Source: an uncultured Prevotella sp.
GTDB lineage: Bacteria; Bacteroidota; Bacteroidia; Bacteroidales; Bacteroidaceae
NCBI GenBank assembly: GCA_900550365.1
Contig: URRR01000036.1
Location: 1-22,673, forward strand
DNA: 22,673 nucleotides
Direction: 5' to 3'
Positions 7,009-16,287 of this stretch are shown one piece after another (within the stretch, counting starts at the first letter, position 1; each line of letters begins with the position of its first letter). Below the pieces are notes generated by a model that was not told the DNA's origin, did not search any database, and worked only from the letters and a program-made list of their open reading frames with translations. The translations under genes and the position numbers were made by a program.

Positions 7009-9864
7009 TCAGTCTTTAAAAAACTCGTTAATCTTCTTTATTGTCATCTCGTCACGCATCTCCTTACCCAATGATTCTTCAAGATAAAGGAAATCAAAGC
7101 GCCTGTAGCCGAACTTCTCTTCATTCTTCTTCAAGAACACTTCCTCCATGAACCTGCGCTTGTCCTCGAAATTGAGGACAAACCCCTTGCCCTTGGTCTC
7201 TATTATCAGCACTCGGCGGACAGCTCCGTCAGCAGAGCGGCTGATTACAAGAAAGTCTGGCACATATCTGTCAATACGCATCCACTTGTCGTGGCACCGC
7301 CTGTAACAGTCTATCTTGAAGCAGGTAAGAGCATCGTCACCGTTGAAATAAAACTCCAGATTCTTTTCTTTAATGACGTCCATATTGCTCAACGAATTAG
7401 CAAAATACTCTTTCTCAAGACCGCTGTCGAAGCGATAAGGCAGGTAATGGAAAGTCCTGTCGCAGCAGAGCGGAAGCTGTGGCAGCGTAATCTGCGCACC
7501 CATTGCCTTCAGCTTTTCAATATAAGCGGCGTCTTCAGCAGACAAGCCAATCTCCTTGCCGGCGTCACTGCTGACGATTTGCCTGACGACCTCCTGCGAC
7601 GGATAATACTTGCCGGCGTCTGACGTCTCGTGCGGCGAGTCAAGCTTCTCTTCGTCAAGCAGCACCTCACTGTCAAAAACCAGTTCTTCATTTTCCCTGA
7701 AGTCACGCCTCGGCACGAACGCAAGACGGATTCGCGAGCGTATGCCTTCCTGATCGAAGCGGGTATCAAGGTAAGTTATTCCATCGCGTGACAAGGTTAT
7801 CTCGTCAAAAATCTCATGCAGCCTGGCTTCATGCTTCTTCAGCTCGCTTGCCGGCAACGTATTGAAACTTTCTCTCACGATGAGGTCGGTCCACTGGCTG
7901 AAAGTGATGATATTGGCAGCGACGGCTATTCCGTCACGCTCGCCTTCGTGGATTGAATGGTGCGTGCCGGCCAGGTCCTGCTCATACACCAACGTGGCAT
8001 CATGCCTGCCGCAGATGTCCTTGTCGGCCAGGCGGGCCGCCGCGTCAGGCTGGCCGCTTATGAAGAAGGCGGGATATGTGACTCTGAACTGATAGTATTC
8101 TATGGGAGGCACGTTCAGCTTTGCCATACGCGAATAGCGGTTGACCGACACCGGCTCAGGCTGCCGGACGTCGTTAAGCTCCTGTATGGATATGTCATAT
8201 GCCTGGCGCAGCTGTCGGTTAAGGGTGTCGGCATTGAACTTGTTAAGCCATATAAGGGCCGTTTCCCTTTCATTCCTTACCACCTGGCGGAGGCAGCGGC
8301 AGCTTGTCTGCAGCACCATGTTGGTGTTGCACGCTCCTTTCTGGGGCAGAATTACTCCTGTAAGGCTCTTGCAGTCCCAGCCCTCCTTGCCTATCTGCAC
8401 AAGCAGTATTATCCTTTTGCGTGACAGTTCAGAGTCAAGCGACATGAATTCAAGCTCTGAACCTGCCGGCTGCGGATAACGGGCATTGCCCCTGTGATAT
8501 TTCAGTATGGTCTCTGAAGGCTCCATGCCGAACGACATCACAAGCTCGGAGACAAGCGGATACACCACTTCTTCAAGCGTCTCTATCTGTCCGCAGTATA
8601 TCGCGAGCTTGGCGCATGTGCCGTTGCCGTACACCGTGTCGCGGTAATGTCTCAGAAAGTCATTAACCCCATTGCGCACAATCGTCGCCGTGTCGTTGTC
8701 GGCATATTTCACGACAGGCACCTTCAGAAAGTTGCCTATGCCCTGAATCAGCGGATAATGTGACACCACCGTAGATATGTCGTTGCTCTTTATAGAGAAC
8801 GTGTCAAGCAGGGTAACGGTCTTGGCCTTCTCAAGATACGGCGTGCCAGAGAACCCCAGCACACCGGTAATGGTGTTTCCTGACGTCCACGCGTTAACCA
8901 CCTGCCTTAATCTTATGTCGTCGGCTGCCGCATGATGCACCTCGTCGATGTAAATGGCGAGGTTAGGCAGTCGGCCGATAATGTCACGAAGCTCGTTGGC
9001 CACCTCTATCCGCCTGTTTTCCTCACGGCTGAAAAGGCTGTCGTCCACCTCCTTCCCCACCCTGTCGAGTATCACCTTCTCGGCGTTGGTTACCGCCACA
9101 AGCCCCATCAGGCTGTCAAACGGCTGGTATATGCTTATCTTGCGTGCATTGGGATTTCTTACGCGGTTGCTGTCATTCGCCTCTTTCTGCTCGTCAAGAA
9201 TCTCAAACTTCATCATCCGCCTCAGCCGCAAGGCGTCAGGCTCGGGTATTATCCATGACGGGTCAAACTCACGTATGTGCCTCAGACTGGGCACTATCGA
9301 CGACTTCAAGCCGGACGGGGCGAATATTATGAAGTTGTGGGCGAAGCGGCTGTCGGCCGGACTGGCGCACGCAAAATACAGGTCAAGATATATGAAGGCA
9401 GCCATCAGATACGTCTTACCGGCACCCATCGGCAGGCTGAAAAGATAGTCAGTGTAGTCTTCGTTGTAAAGAATTTCCTTAAACGCCTTCACGTAATCAA
9501 TCTCGTCCACGTGGCCGGATATGAACTCCTCAAGCCTCGGGGCCAGTTGCCGTCCGTTCCTGTCCTCCGATTTAGAATATTCAAAAAGCGCCGCGGCGGC
9601 CTTGTTTTCAGACAAAGCGTCACGCAGGGCCGAGGGTACAGGCTGCTGATATAAATCAAGACTATTGAACACTCCGGCGCTCAGCAGGCGCCACAACGGA
9701 GCGTTACCGCAAGCAATCTTCAGATAAAGATAGGTCTTGATGGCATCAACCTGAGCGTCACGCATCAGCCCTTGCCCTTCGATATAATCAACCAGACTCC
9801 TTACCGTACAAGACTTCGAGCCAAGCCACTCATCCCTTTTTCTTTTTATCAGATTATAAAACAT
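7009..9864 (-). CDS. res: Type III restriction endonuclease helicase-nuclease subunit (Res)
   Basis: The 951-residue protein joins a superfamily 2 ATPase to a nuclease. Walker A is LPMGAGKTYLMAAF (residues 144-157), motif II is IYIDEVHHAA (304-313), motif III is GFSGTPYLEKAKT (337-349), motif V is QIGKEGWDCKSLTGVILPQ, and motif VI follows as VLQTSCRCLRQV. Near the C-terminus VPDFLVIS and VLIIETKGKGF give a PD-(D/E)xK site (D870, E889, K891). With Mod it would move along DNA by ATP hydrolysis and cut when two unmethylated sites meet. All catalytic motifs are present, so it should be active. It is the first gene of the operon, whereas classical type III systems such as EcoP1I have mod first. 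A TAACTTTG box lies 30 nt upstream of the start. Confidence 0.9.
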   Translation of the reverse strand: MFYNLIKRKRDEWLGSKSCTVRSLVDYIEGQGLMRDAQVDAIKTYLYLKIACGNAPLWRLLSAGVFNSLDLYQQPVPSALRDALSENKAAAALFEYSKSEDRNGRQLAPRLEEFISGHVDEIDYVKAFKEILYNEDYTDYLFSLPMGAGKTYLMAAFIYLDLYFACASPADSRFAHNFIIFAPSGLKSSIVPSLRHIREFDPSWIIPEPDALRLRRMMKFEILDEQKEANDSNRVRNPNARKISIYQPFDSLMGLVAVTNAEKVILDRVGKEVDDSLFSREENRRIEVANELRDIIGRLPNLAIYIDEVHHAAADDIRLRQVVNAWTSGNTITGVLGFSGTPYLEKAKTVTLLDTFSIKSNDISTVVSHYPLIQGIGNFLKVPVVKYADNDTATIVRNGVNDFLRHYRDTVYGNGTCAKLAIYCGQIETLEEVVYPLVSELVMSFGMEPSETILKYHRGNARYPQPAGSELEFMSLDSELSRKRIILLVQIGKEGWDCKSLTGVILPQKGACNTNMVLQTSCRCLRQVVRNERETALIWLNKFNADTLNRQLRQAYDISIQELNDVRQPEPVSVNRYSRMAKLNVPPIEYYQFRVTYPAFFISGQPDAAARLADKDICGRHDATLVYEQDLAGTHHSIHEGERDGIAVAANIITFSQWTDLIVRESFNTLPASELKKHEARLHEIFDEITLSRDGITYLDTRFDQEGIRSRIRLAFVPRRDFRENEELVFDSEVLLDEEKLDSPHETSDAGKYYPSQEVVRQIVSSDAGKEIGLSAEDAAYIEKLKAMGAQITLPQLPLCCDRTFHYLPYRFDSGLEKEYFANSLSNMDVIKEKNLEFYFNGDDALTCFKIDCYRRCHDKWMRIDRYVPDFLVISRSADGAVRRVLIIETKGKGFVLNFEDKRRFMEEVFLKKNEEKFGYRRFDFLYLEESLGKEMRDEMTIKKINEFFKD

Positions 9865-9893
9865 CCTTGCGATTTTGTTTGGTCTTGAACTTA

Positions 9894-9901
9894 CAAAGTT
9901 A
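9894..9901 (-). promoter_or_regulatory. -7 box (TAACTTTG) of the res-mod operon
   Basis: TAACTTTG on the minus strand fits the Bacteroidetes consensus TAnnTTTG and lies 30 nt before the res ATG. I see no good -33 TTTG at 19-20 nt. The rest of the 211-bp gap holds AT-rich sequence and a weak GGTGAG/CTCACC hairpin at the HTCS stop codon. Confidence 0.5.
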
Positions 9902-10075
9902 TAAAAAACAAACTTAGAAATAATAACCGCGCATGTTTTTTTTTATTTTTAACAGTCATAGCCGGCATCACTGACCGGGCATTCTGTTTTCACAAAACTG
10001 ATGTTTATATCTTGTAAACAAGCTTGTCAGCATTGAGAACTTAAAGTCAGGTGAGCTTTTCAGGTTCAGCCTGTC

Positions 10076-13000
10076 TCACCCTTTATATTTACTTGGCGGC
10101 ACTCCGTATTTAGCCATGAATGTCTTGTTGAAATGCGAGGGGTCCATTATACCGACTTTGGTGCTTATCTCGGCAATGTTGTATTTGCCTTCGAGCAGCA
10201 GCCGGGCGGCGATGCGCATGCGCTCGTTCACGATGAACTTGTTAGGCGACATGCCGTAGATTTCCTTCATCTTGCCGTAAAACTTTGAACGGCCCATATG
10301 CATCATCTGTGCCAGCACGTCTACGCTGAAGTCCGGGTCGCCGAGATGTCCGGCAACGAACGCCTGCACGTTGTCCTTAAACATCTGGTCAGCCTTGCTT
10401 TCTATCACCTGCACGGGCTCCTGCGGCTCCCCGGTGCCGCTATCCACGCCGGCCGGCTGCTTGTACTGCGGATGATTCTCGCGCCAGTTAATCAGCTGGA
10501 TGATGCGTGCTATGAGCAGACGGAAGTTGCACGGCTTCACCATATAGTCGTCGGCACCGGCCTGATAGCCCTTTATCTGGTGCTCCTCGTCGTCAAGCGC
10601 GGTGAGCATTATCACCGGGGTGTAAATCATCGAGGCGTCACTCTTGATGCGGCGGATTATCTCATATCCGTCCATGTCGGGCAGCATGGCGTCGCACACC
10701 ACGAGGTCGGGCTTCTCACTCATCACTCCCTCGTAGCCGTCTTTGCCGTTATAATAGCACAGCGTCTTGAAATACGTGCCTATGGCCTCCCTTATCTGGG
10801 CCATCATGTCAGCATCGTCTTCAATTATCGCGATGACCTGACTGTTAAGCGCGTCAGGCATAACGCCCTGGATTATCTCTTCAATCTTGGTGGTGTCGTT
10901 TTCGGCCGCCGTCAGGGCCGTACTCCTCATAATCTCGTTTTCGGCGTAAACATAGCCCTCGCCCGGCATGGTGAACGTGAAGCGCGAGCCTCCGTTTCCG
11001 TCTGCCTGCTGATATTCAAGGCTGCCGTGGTGCAGGCGTGCCATGTTATAGGCTGTGTAGAGACCTATGCCCATGCCGCCTTTTGACGTATATCCGTGCA
11101 TGAACGGCCTGAACAGCTGTTCCAGCTGCTGCCCCGAGATGCCCGGTCCGTTATCCTCAACAGTAATCATCAGGCGGCTGTTGTCGGCGCTGCGTGTCAG
11201 CGTCATGCTTACCGTGCCTTTGTCGGGAGTGTATTTCAAGGCGTTTGATAGCAGGTTGTAGACTATTGTTTCTACAAAATGCTTGTCGAACGTGGCGGTT
11301 AAATGGCGGTCGAACGGTCTGAAGTCGTAGTTTATACCTTTCTGGTTGGCGATGTTCCACAGGTCAAGCCAGATCTCGCGCACGAACTCCACGAGGTCAG
11401 CCTGTTCTACCTGAAGACGCATGTTACCGGTGTCAATCTTGCGGAACTCCATCAGCTGGTTGACCAGACGCAGCAGACGCTTTACGCCGCGGCGTGTGGT
11501 CTTGAGGGCATTGCCGGCTGCATTGTCGTTCTTCTGCGCCTGAAGCTGGCTGATGCCGTTCTGTATTATGGCCAAAGGCGTGCGGAACTCATGCGTGACA
11601 TGGGTGAAGAAGCTGATGCGGAATTCGGCTATCTGCTTCTCCAGCTTCATCTGCTGACTGAGGTTAAAGCGTGCTCTGGCGTTGTTGTAGACGTAGTAAA
11701 CCACGGTAGCTATCACCGCTAAGTAGACCAGCCATGCCCACCACGAGTTATACCACGGCTGACTTACCCTTATCGTCAGCACGCTGGCCTCGCCCCAGCG
11801 GCCGTCAGTAAAGGCTCTTACCATGAAGCGGTAAGTGCCGGGCGAGAGGTTGTTGTATTCGGCGTAGTTAGCCGTAGTGGCGTTGCTCCAGCCCTTGTCA
11901 AATCCCTTGAGCCAAACCTGGTAAAGCTGTGAGCTGATATCATTGTAGCCGAAATCTGAATAACAGATGGTTATCGTGTTCTGGTTGTGCGACAGGGTGA
12001 CGCGCGGCGTCAGGGTGAGTGCAGAGTCAAGCAGCAGCGAGTCGGGCCCGTCGTATATCGAGTTGCCGTTTATCATGAGGTCAGTTATGCTCACGCGCGA
12101 GCTGTTATGCGTGCCTGCGCTTTCCGTTCCGGGCCTGATTATCAGCAGTCCGTTTCTCGTTCCGAAGGCTATGCGCCCGTCGGCAAGCTCTTTCGAGCCG
12201 TTCTCAGTGAACGAGTTCTCCTGCGGGTCGCCGCCCAGCGAGTATTTCTTCACGTCGCCGTTCTTAGGATTAAGGCGTGCCAGCCCGCTGCCGCAGCCTA
12301 TCCAGAGGTAGCCGTTATGGTCTTGCGAGATAGTGTTCACGTCGTTGTCGGGCAGGCCTTCCTTCTGTCCTGTCACGGTGTAGATCATGTGTGCCGGCCC
12401 TTTGCTGAAGTCACATTTCACCACTCCGCTCGCCATTACTCCTACCCACAGGTGTCCGTAGGCATAGTTCAGACATTTCAGCTCGTTGTTAGGCATCTTG
12501 CCGTTTTCATAATTGTAGCATATGAAGTCGTCCTCGGTGATGTCCTTCTTCGTCGCGTCAACCATGTAAAGCCCGTTGTGGGTGGCCACGAACAGCTCGC
12601 CGCGGGGTCCGGTCTCGAGGTCGTGTATCTTCCGGTCGTTCACGTTCTTGTTGAGAAACTGCCTGAAAGGGCCCGGCCTTCCGTTGACAGGCCTGGTCAT
12701 GAGCAGGCCCGCGTCCCACGTAGCTATCCACACGCGCCCCAGCCGGTCCTCGACGGTGTTGAAGAAGTCGTTTGACACAATGCGGTTCACCTTCTCGTTC
12801 TTGGCGTATCTCGTGCCGTTCACGTACAGGCCGTCGCCCCTCGTGGCAATCCATTCGTTGCCCTTAGAGTCAGTCATATAGTTATATATGCCGGCTTTCA
12901 GCTCGCCTTCAGGGGTAAAGCGGTGGGTCTCCATGTCGAATCTGTAAAGGCGGTTGTCCTTTGTCGACACATAATAGTTCTTGTCCTTCGCCTGGTAGAA

Positions 13001-14251
13001 GTATCTTACGTAATTAGTCCAGTCGCCTTTCTGCGTCGGGTCAATCTTGTAATACGCCGCGCCCAGCCCCTCAATAGGCTGTATGCACGACAGACCGGCC
13101 ATCTCCGCGCTCACCCATATGCAGCCCGAGCTGTCGGTCATGATGTCAAGCAGATAGTCTGAGCTTATCAGCGGCGTGTCGTCTTCGGCCGTATAGTTTA
13201 TCAGTTCGCCCGTGCCGGCGTTGTAAGAGAACAGCCCCATGCCGTAAGACGCTATATAGAACAGGCCGTTCTTGCCCCGCGCGAAGCTGTAAGTCTTGTT
13301 CTTCTCGTTGGTGGTGCGCATGTATTCGGTCAGCGTCAGCTTCCTTATTCCGCCGCGAGGAGGAAACACCCATATGTCGCCGCTCCTGTTTGCGACAAAG
13401 CTGTAACCGTCAATGCTGCCCTGACAGTAGCCCCGCGGTATCTGGCAGTAGCCGGGCATGGAGAATCTTTTGCTACGGATGTCAAACATATACGTGGCCG
13501 ACGGCGTAAAGTAAAGGCACTTGCCCTGCCACGCCACCACGTCAGTAAGCCTCACAATCTTGCCCATGGCGGAGGGCAGGCGGTAGCGTCCGGCCAGCCG
13601 TCCGTCAAGGCTGAACACGTAACACGACTGGTCGTCACGGCAGAAGGCCACCACCTTGTCGCCCGACAGCGTGGCCGTCAGAAAGTTCTTCCCCCGCGAG
13701 ATAATCCTTGCGCGGTTGTCGCCGCTTATCAGAGATATGCCGCTGTTGGTTACCGCCCAGTACTGCCGGCGCGGCGCCTCGATAATGGTTCTTACCTTGT
13801 TTGACGGCAGCAGGCCGTTCTCCTTGGTAAAACAAGCGAACGTCATTGTGCCTCCGGCGTACATGGTGCGGCATATTCCGTAGCTGTTATACAACCATGT
13901 GCCGTCAGAACTGTAGAAGCGGCGCGAGTATTTACGGTCATTAAAGCCCGCGTCAGCCAGCCTGATAAACCGCCCCGCCCTGAGGTCATAGCAACCGTAA
14001 GAGTAAGTTGACGTGCAGGCCCACAGCAAGTTGTTGGCCTTGTCAATGTGCATCAGACCGATATGCTGCAGCGAATGAAGCCCGTAGTCAGCCCCGAGCG
14101 AGTTGAAGCCTACGAATCTGTAACCGTCATAGCGGCTCAGGCCGTTTGTGCCTCCCACCCATATGAATCCGTACTTGTCTTGCTCGATGGCTCGGATAGT
14201 GTTGCTCGGCAGCCCTTCCTTCGTCGTTATATGGCGCACTCTGTATCTCAC
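10076..14251 (-). CDS. Hybrid two-component system sensor-regulator (HTCS), signal peptide out of frame
   Basis: This 1391-residue one-protein signalling system normally spans the inner membrane, senses a glycan breakdown product in the periplasm and activates a polysaccharide utilisation locus. In order it has Reg_prop propeller repeats (about 1-730, for example LPSNTIRAIEQDKYGFIWVGG), a Y_Y_Y domain (about 760-830), one membrane helix (about 835-857), a histidine kinase with H-box FFTHVTHEFRTPL (about 880-892), an ATPase lid with VEDNGPGI and GMGIGLYTAYNMA, a receiver (IIEDDAD, phospho-site in VVCDAMLPDMDGYE, near 1186; KPC switch), and an AraC helix-turn-helix (about 1295-1391). Its only in-frame start is GTG at 14251, which lacks any signal peptide. 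A signal peptide, MTLRALISALLLSSAY, is found at 14322-14275 in another frame. Either a 1-nt loss disables the gene or the sequence has an error. No SusC/SusD pair is in this window, so its target is unknown. Confidence 0.9.
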   Translation of the reverse strand: MRYRVRHITTKEGLPSNTIRAIEQDKYGFIWVGGTNGLSRYDGYRFVGFNSLGADYGLHSLQHIGLMHIDKANNLLWACTSTYSYGCYDLRAGRFIRLADAGFNDRKYSRRFYSSDGTWLYNSYGICRTMYAGGTMTFACFTKENGLLPSNKVRTIIEAPRRQYWAVTNSGISLISGDNRARIISRGKNFLTATLSGDKVVAFCRDDQSCYVFSLDGRLAGRYRLPSAMGKIVRLTDVVAWQGKCLYFTPSATYMFDIRSKRFSMPGYCQIPRGYCQGSIDGYSFVANRSGDIWVFPPRGGIRKLTLTEYMRTTNEKNKTYSFARGKNGLFYIASYGMGLFSYNAGTGELINYTAEDDTPLISSDYLLDIMTDSSGCIWVSAEMAGLSCIQPIEGLGAAYYKIDPTQKGDWTNYVRYFYQAKDKNYYVSTKDNRLYRFDMETHRFTPEGELKAGIYNYMTDSKGNEWIATRGDGLYVNGTRYAKNEKVNRIVSNDFFNTVEDRLGRVWIATWDAGLLMTRPVNGRPGPFRQFLNKNVNDRKIHDLETGPRGELFVATHNGLYMVDATKKDITEDDFICYNYENGKMPNNELKCLNYAYGHLWVGVMASGVVKCDFSKGPAHMIYTVTGQKEGLPDNDVNTISQDHNGYLWIGCGSGLARLNPKNGDVKKYSLGGDPQENSFTENGSKELADGRIAFGTRNGLLIIRPGTESAGTHNSSRVSITDLMINGNSIYDGPDSLLLDSALTLTPRVTLSHNQNTITICYSDFGYNDISSQLYQVWLKGFDKGWSNATTANYAEYNNLSPGTYRFMVRAFTDGRWGEASVLTIRVSQPWYNSWWAWLVYLAVIATVVYYVYNNARARFNLSQQMKLEKQIAEFRISFFTHVTHEFRTPLAIIQNGISQLQAQKNDNAAGNALKTTRRGVKRLLRLVNQLMEFRKIDTGNMRLQVEQADLVEFVREIWLDLWNIANQKGINYDFRPFDRHLTATFDKHFVETIVYNLLSNALKYTPDKGTVSMTLTRSADNSRLMITVEDNGPGISGQQLEQLFRPFMHGYTSKGGMGIGLYTAYNMARLHHGSLEYQQADGNGGSRFTFTMPGEGYVYAENEIMRSTALTAAENDTTKIEEIIQGVMPDALNSQVIAIIEDDADMMAQIREAIGTYFKTLCYYNGKDGYEGVMSEKPDLVVCDAMLPDMDGYEIIRRIKSDASMIYTPVIMLTALDDEEHQIKGYQAGADDYMVKPCNFRLLIARIIQLINWRENHPQYKQPAGVDSGTGEPQEPVQVIESKADQMFKDNVQAFVAGHLGDPDFSVDVLAQMMHMGRSKFYGKMKEIYGMSPNKFIVNERMRIAARLLLEGKYNIAEISTKVGIMDPSHFNKTFMAKYGVPPSKYKG

Positions 14252-14271
14252 ACTGCCTTTGGCGGTGCAAG

Positions 14272-14322
14272 TCAGTATGCCGATGACAGCAGAAGGGCGG
14301 ATATTAAGGCTCGCAGGGTCAT
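14272..14322 (-). pseudogene. Signal peptide of the HTCS, separated by a frameshift
   Basis: The minus strand reads ATG at 14322 into MTLRALISALLLSSAY and then TGA at 14272-14274. This is a standard Sec signal: one Arg, a hydrophobic core and small residues. Shifting back by one base after the Tyr codon continues as LTCTAKGSVRYRVRHITT, straight into the propeller domain. The restored protein would be about 24 residues longer than the GTG form and correctly exported. There is no homopolymer at the junction, so a slippage switch is unlikely. Confidence 0.7.
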
Positions 14323-14406
14323 TTGTCAGGATGTTTTTACAGCAGTTAAACGGTTAATAGATGATAATTCCGGGCGGTTGCCTCATCGGTAATATGATAT
14401 TCTTCG

Positions 14407-14414
14407 CAAAGGTA
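14407..14414 (-). promoter_or_regulatory. -7 box (TACCTTTG) of the HTCS gene
   Basis: TACCTTTG on the minus strand fits TAnnTTTG and lies about 85 nt before the signal-peptide ATG at 14322. The -33 region is only T-rich. Its location supports translation starting at 14322 rather than 14251. Confidence 0.5.
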
Positions 14415-14472
14415 TTAAAATTTTATTTAAAACGTAAAGCATGGCGCTGAAATAATTAAGAATCAAGAATTA

Positions 14473-14606
14473 AATTAAGAGTTAAAAATCAAGAATTAAG
14501 AAAATATGCCTGGCTGATTACCTGCCCTATTACTCCTACTTACCCTATCAGCCCTATTGTTCTTATTCTCCCTTCTTTCTTAATTCTTAACTTTTAACTC
14601 TTAATT
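14473..14606. repeat. AT-rich inverted repeat element, copy 1
   Basis: The arms at 14473-14503 and 14576-14606 are 31 bp with two mismatches, built from AAGAATTAAGAAA and TTAAGAGTTAA. The 72-nt spacer is pyrimidine-rich with repeated CCCTAT and CCTA words. The arms match those of 20824-20940 with about three differences, although the spacers differ entirely. It has no coding potential. Confidence 0.75.
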
Positions 14607-14653
14607 CCCTTCTCCGCCGTCAACCGTAACACTCTGATAATCAGCATTGTTAC

Positions 14654-14732
14654 AAAAGGCCGTCTTTCGCGAATCAAAAGACGGCCTTTCATGCTTCAAT
14701 TCACGGCCTTTCGGAAGGCAAAAGGCCGTGAA
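14654..14732. repeat. AAAAGGCCGTCTTT palindromic repeat, locus 2
   Basis: AAAGGCCGTCTTT (14655-14667) pairs with AAAGACGGCCTTT (14677-14689). A second hairpin follows at 14700-14732, with arms TTCACGGCCTTT and AAAGGCCGTGAA. Both use the GGCCGT core of the family at 312-374 and 21079-21117. The rest of 14733-14841 shows nothing recognisable. Confidence 0.75.
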
Positions 14733-14841
14733 CGGCAGACGCGTCTCGTAATAATGGCCTCACATGCGCTGCGAAGCGGGCAGGAAGAGGGGCATGAGTG
14801 ATGAAATCAGTAAAATGTATTGAAACTACCGGAAGAGAGGT

Positions 14842-14872
14842 TTTGCCGTGACGCCATTATCTGTTAACTTTG
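14842..14872 (+). promoter_or_regulatory. Consensus Bacteroidetes promoter for the acetyltransferase gene
   Basis: TTTG (14842-14845), a 19-nt spacer and TAACTTTG (14865-14872) fit the sigma-ABfr consensus exactly. The predicted start of transcription is near 14879, giving a leader of about 23 nt to the ATG at 14902. Confidence 0.8.
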
Positions 14873-14901
14873 CACCCGAATAACAATAAACTTTACTGAC
14901 A

Positions 14902-15462
14902 ATGACACTTGAAGAATTCTTAAAGATTGCCGATGCAGGCAAACCGTTTGATACAGAGGAAATTTTCAGATTTATGGACGAGGCGGGCACTGCCGCGCGC
15001 CGCGTTACCTTCAGGCTCAACTCCGCCTTCCATACTCCTGAGGAGGTGCGCGGGCTGCTGTCTGAGCTGTTCGGATATGAGGTGCCGCAGTCGCTGCGTG
15101 TGTTTCCGCCGCTTTATTCTGACTTCGGCAAGAACATTCACGTGGGTGAGAACGTGTTTATCAACGCCTGCTGTCACTTCCAGGACCACGGCGGAGTAAC
15201 CATAGGTGACGGCTGCCAGATAGGCCATGCCGTTGTCTTTGCCACGCTTAACCACGGCCTGGAGCCTGAGAAGCGCAAATATACCAAGCCCGCGCCGATA
15301 AAGCTTGGCCGCAACGTGTGGATAGGTTCTAACTCTACGATACTGCCGGGCGTGACCATAGGCGACAACGCCATTGTGGGCGCGGGTGCCGTGGTGACAA
15401 AAGACGTGCCGGCAAACACCGTCGTGGGCGGCGTGCCGGCAAGAAAGATCAAGAGTCTGTAA
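14902..15462 (+). CDS. Sugar O-acetyltransferase (left-handed beta-helix, LacA/Maa/NodL type)
   Basis: The 186-residue enzyme should transfer an acetyl group from acetyl-CoA to a sugar hydroxyl in the cytoplasm. Residues 1-65 form the helical cap of maltose/galactoside acetyltransferases, and from about 75 the sequence runs in hexapeptide turns (IHVGENVFINACCHF, VTIGDGCQIGHAVVF, VWIGSNSTILPGVTIGDNAIVGAGAVVTKDVP). H118 in ATLNHGLEPEKR sits where the catalytic His of LacA lies. The C-terminus VVGGVPARKIKSL is the usual CoA-site end of the family. Length is typical. It has its own strong promoter and faces the protease gene convergently with only 12 bp between stops. The sugar cannot be told from sequence. 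Confidence 0.9.
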   Translation: MTLEEFLKIADAGKPFDTEEIFRFMDEAGTAARRVTFRLNSAFHTPEEVRGLLSELFGYEVPQSLRVFPPLYSDFGKNIHVGENVFINACCHFQDHGGVTIGDGCQIGHAVVFATLNHGLEPEKRKYTKPAPIKLGRNVWIGSNSTILPGVTIGDNAIVGAGAVVTKDVPANTVVGGVPARKIKSL

Positions 15463-15474
15463 ATGTTTATAGGG

Positions 15475-16287
15475 TCAGCCGCGGCCGCCCTTCATGCGCA
15501 TGTTGAGTTGGTAAATGGCGGGCAGGAGGATGAACAGCGAGAACACTACGGAGAGGATTACGCTGGTCTGGTTGCCGCCGAAGAGCCGGCTCAGCGTCAT
15601 GTCTGACGACATGGGGAAGGCTATCGTGACGATGTAGGCCACGGTGTTATTGACCCAGTGGACGGCCACTCCGGGCAGTATGCTGCCCGTGCGGCTGTAA
15701 AGCCAGCCGAGGAGCAGGCCCATGAGCAGGGCGTGGGGCATCTGTGCGGGGTTCATGTGGACTATGGCGAAGAGCACGGCGGAGATGAGTATGGCCGCCC
15801 AACGGTTGCCGAACGTGCCCAGGAGGGAGCGCAGGATGGCTCCGCGGAACACCATCTCCTCAACGAACGGCACGAGCAGGCACAGCACTACGTAGCCGAA
15901 ACTGGTGTGCATGATGGCCTCGAAGGTGGCCGCCGTATTGTCGGGCAGGGCCGGCATCAGCTCTTGCAGCCATACGGAGGGGATTATCGTGCCCAGCGCG
16001 GCTATGGCGCACCAGAAGAATACGTCCCAGCGCCGGCGGCGCAGGTACTCCGGCGACATCACGGCCCAGCGCCTCCACACGAACAGGGCGATGGTGGCCG
16101 CGCCCGAGACGGCCGAGGCGAGTATCATCATGGGGGCTGTTATGGCGCTCTGGTTGCCGCCGCCGAACGTGCGCAGCACGTCGTCAGCGCTGCTGCCCGT
16201 GGCCATAAGCCACGCCGCATAGACAATCCACGAAAGGAAAAACTGCACGAGCACGAAGCTCAGCAGATACAGTATGGTCTTCTTCAT
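15475..16287 (-). CDS. CPBP family intramembrane metalloprotease
   Basis: This 270-residue protein with about seven or eight membrane helices belongs to the CPBP (Abi, CAAX protease and bacteriocin-processing) family of intramembrane glutamic/metallo-proteases. The three motifs are present: EEMVFRG (143-149), FAIVH (173-177) and HWVNN (210-214). It would cut membrane-embedded or prenylated substrates, or serve bacteriocin self-immunity in some relatives; the substrate here is unknown. The frame is open up to 16344, but MKKTILYLLSFVLVQ at 16287 is the natural start with Lys followed by a hydrophobic helix. It lies 86 bp downstream of ribF on the same strand, possibly cotranscribed. Nothing links it to a bacteriocin cluster in this window. 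Confidence 0.88.
   Translation of the reverse strand: MKKTILYLLSFVLVQFFLSWIVYAAWLMATGSSADDVLRTFGGGNQSAITAPMMILASAVSGAATIALFVWRRWAVMSPEYLRRRRWDVFFWCAIAALGTIIPSVWLQELMPALPDNTAATFEAIMHTSFGYVVLCLLVPFVEEMVFRGAILRSLLGTFGNRWAAILISAVLFAIVHMNPAQMPHALLMGLLLGWLYSRTGSILPGVAVHWVNNTVAYIVTIAFPMSSDMTLSRLFGGNQTSVILSVVFSLFILLPAIYQLNMRMKGGRG

Noticed and set aside
15475..16287. CPBP protease read as an abortive-infection or bacteriocin-immunity gene
   Set aside because: The family is broad, and its neighbours here are ribF and an acetyltransferase, not a toxin or phage-defence cluster.
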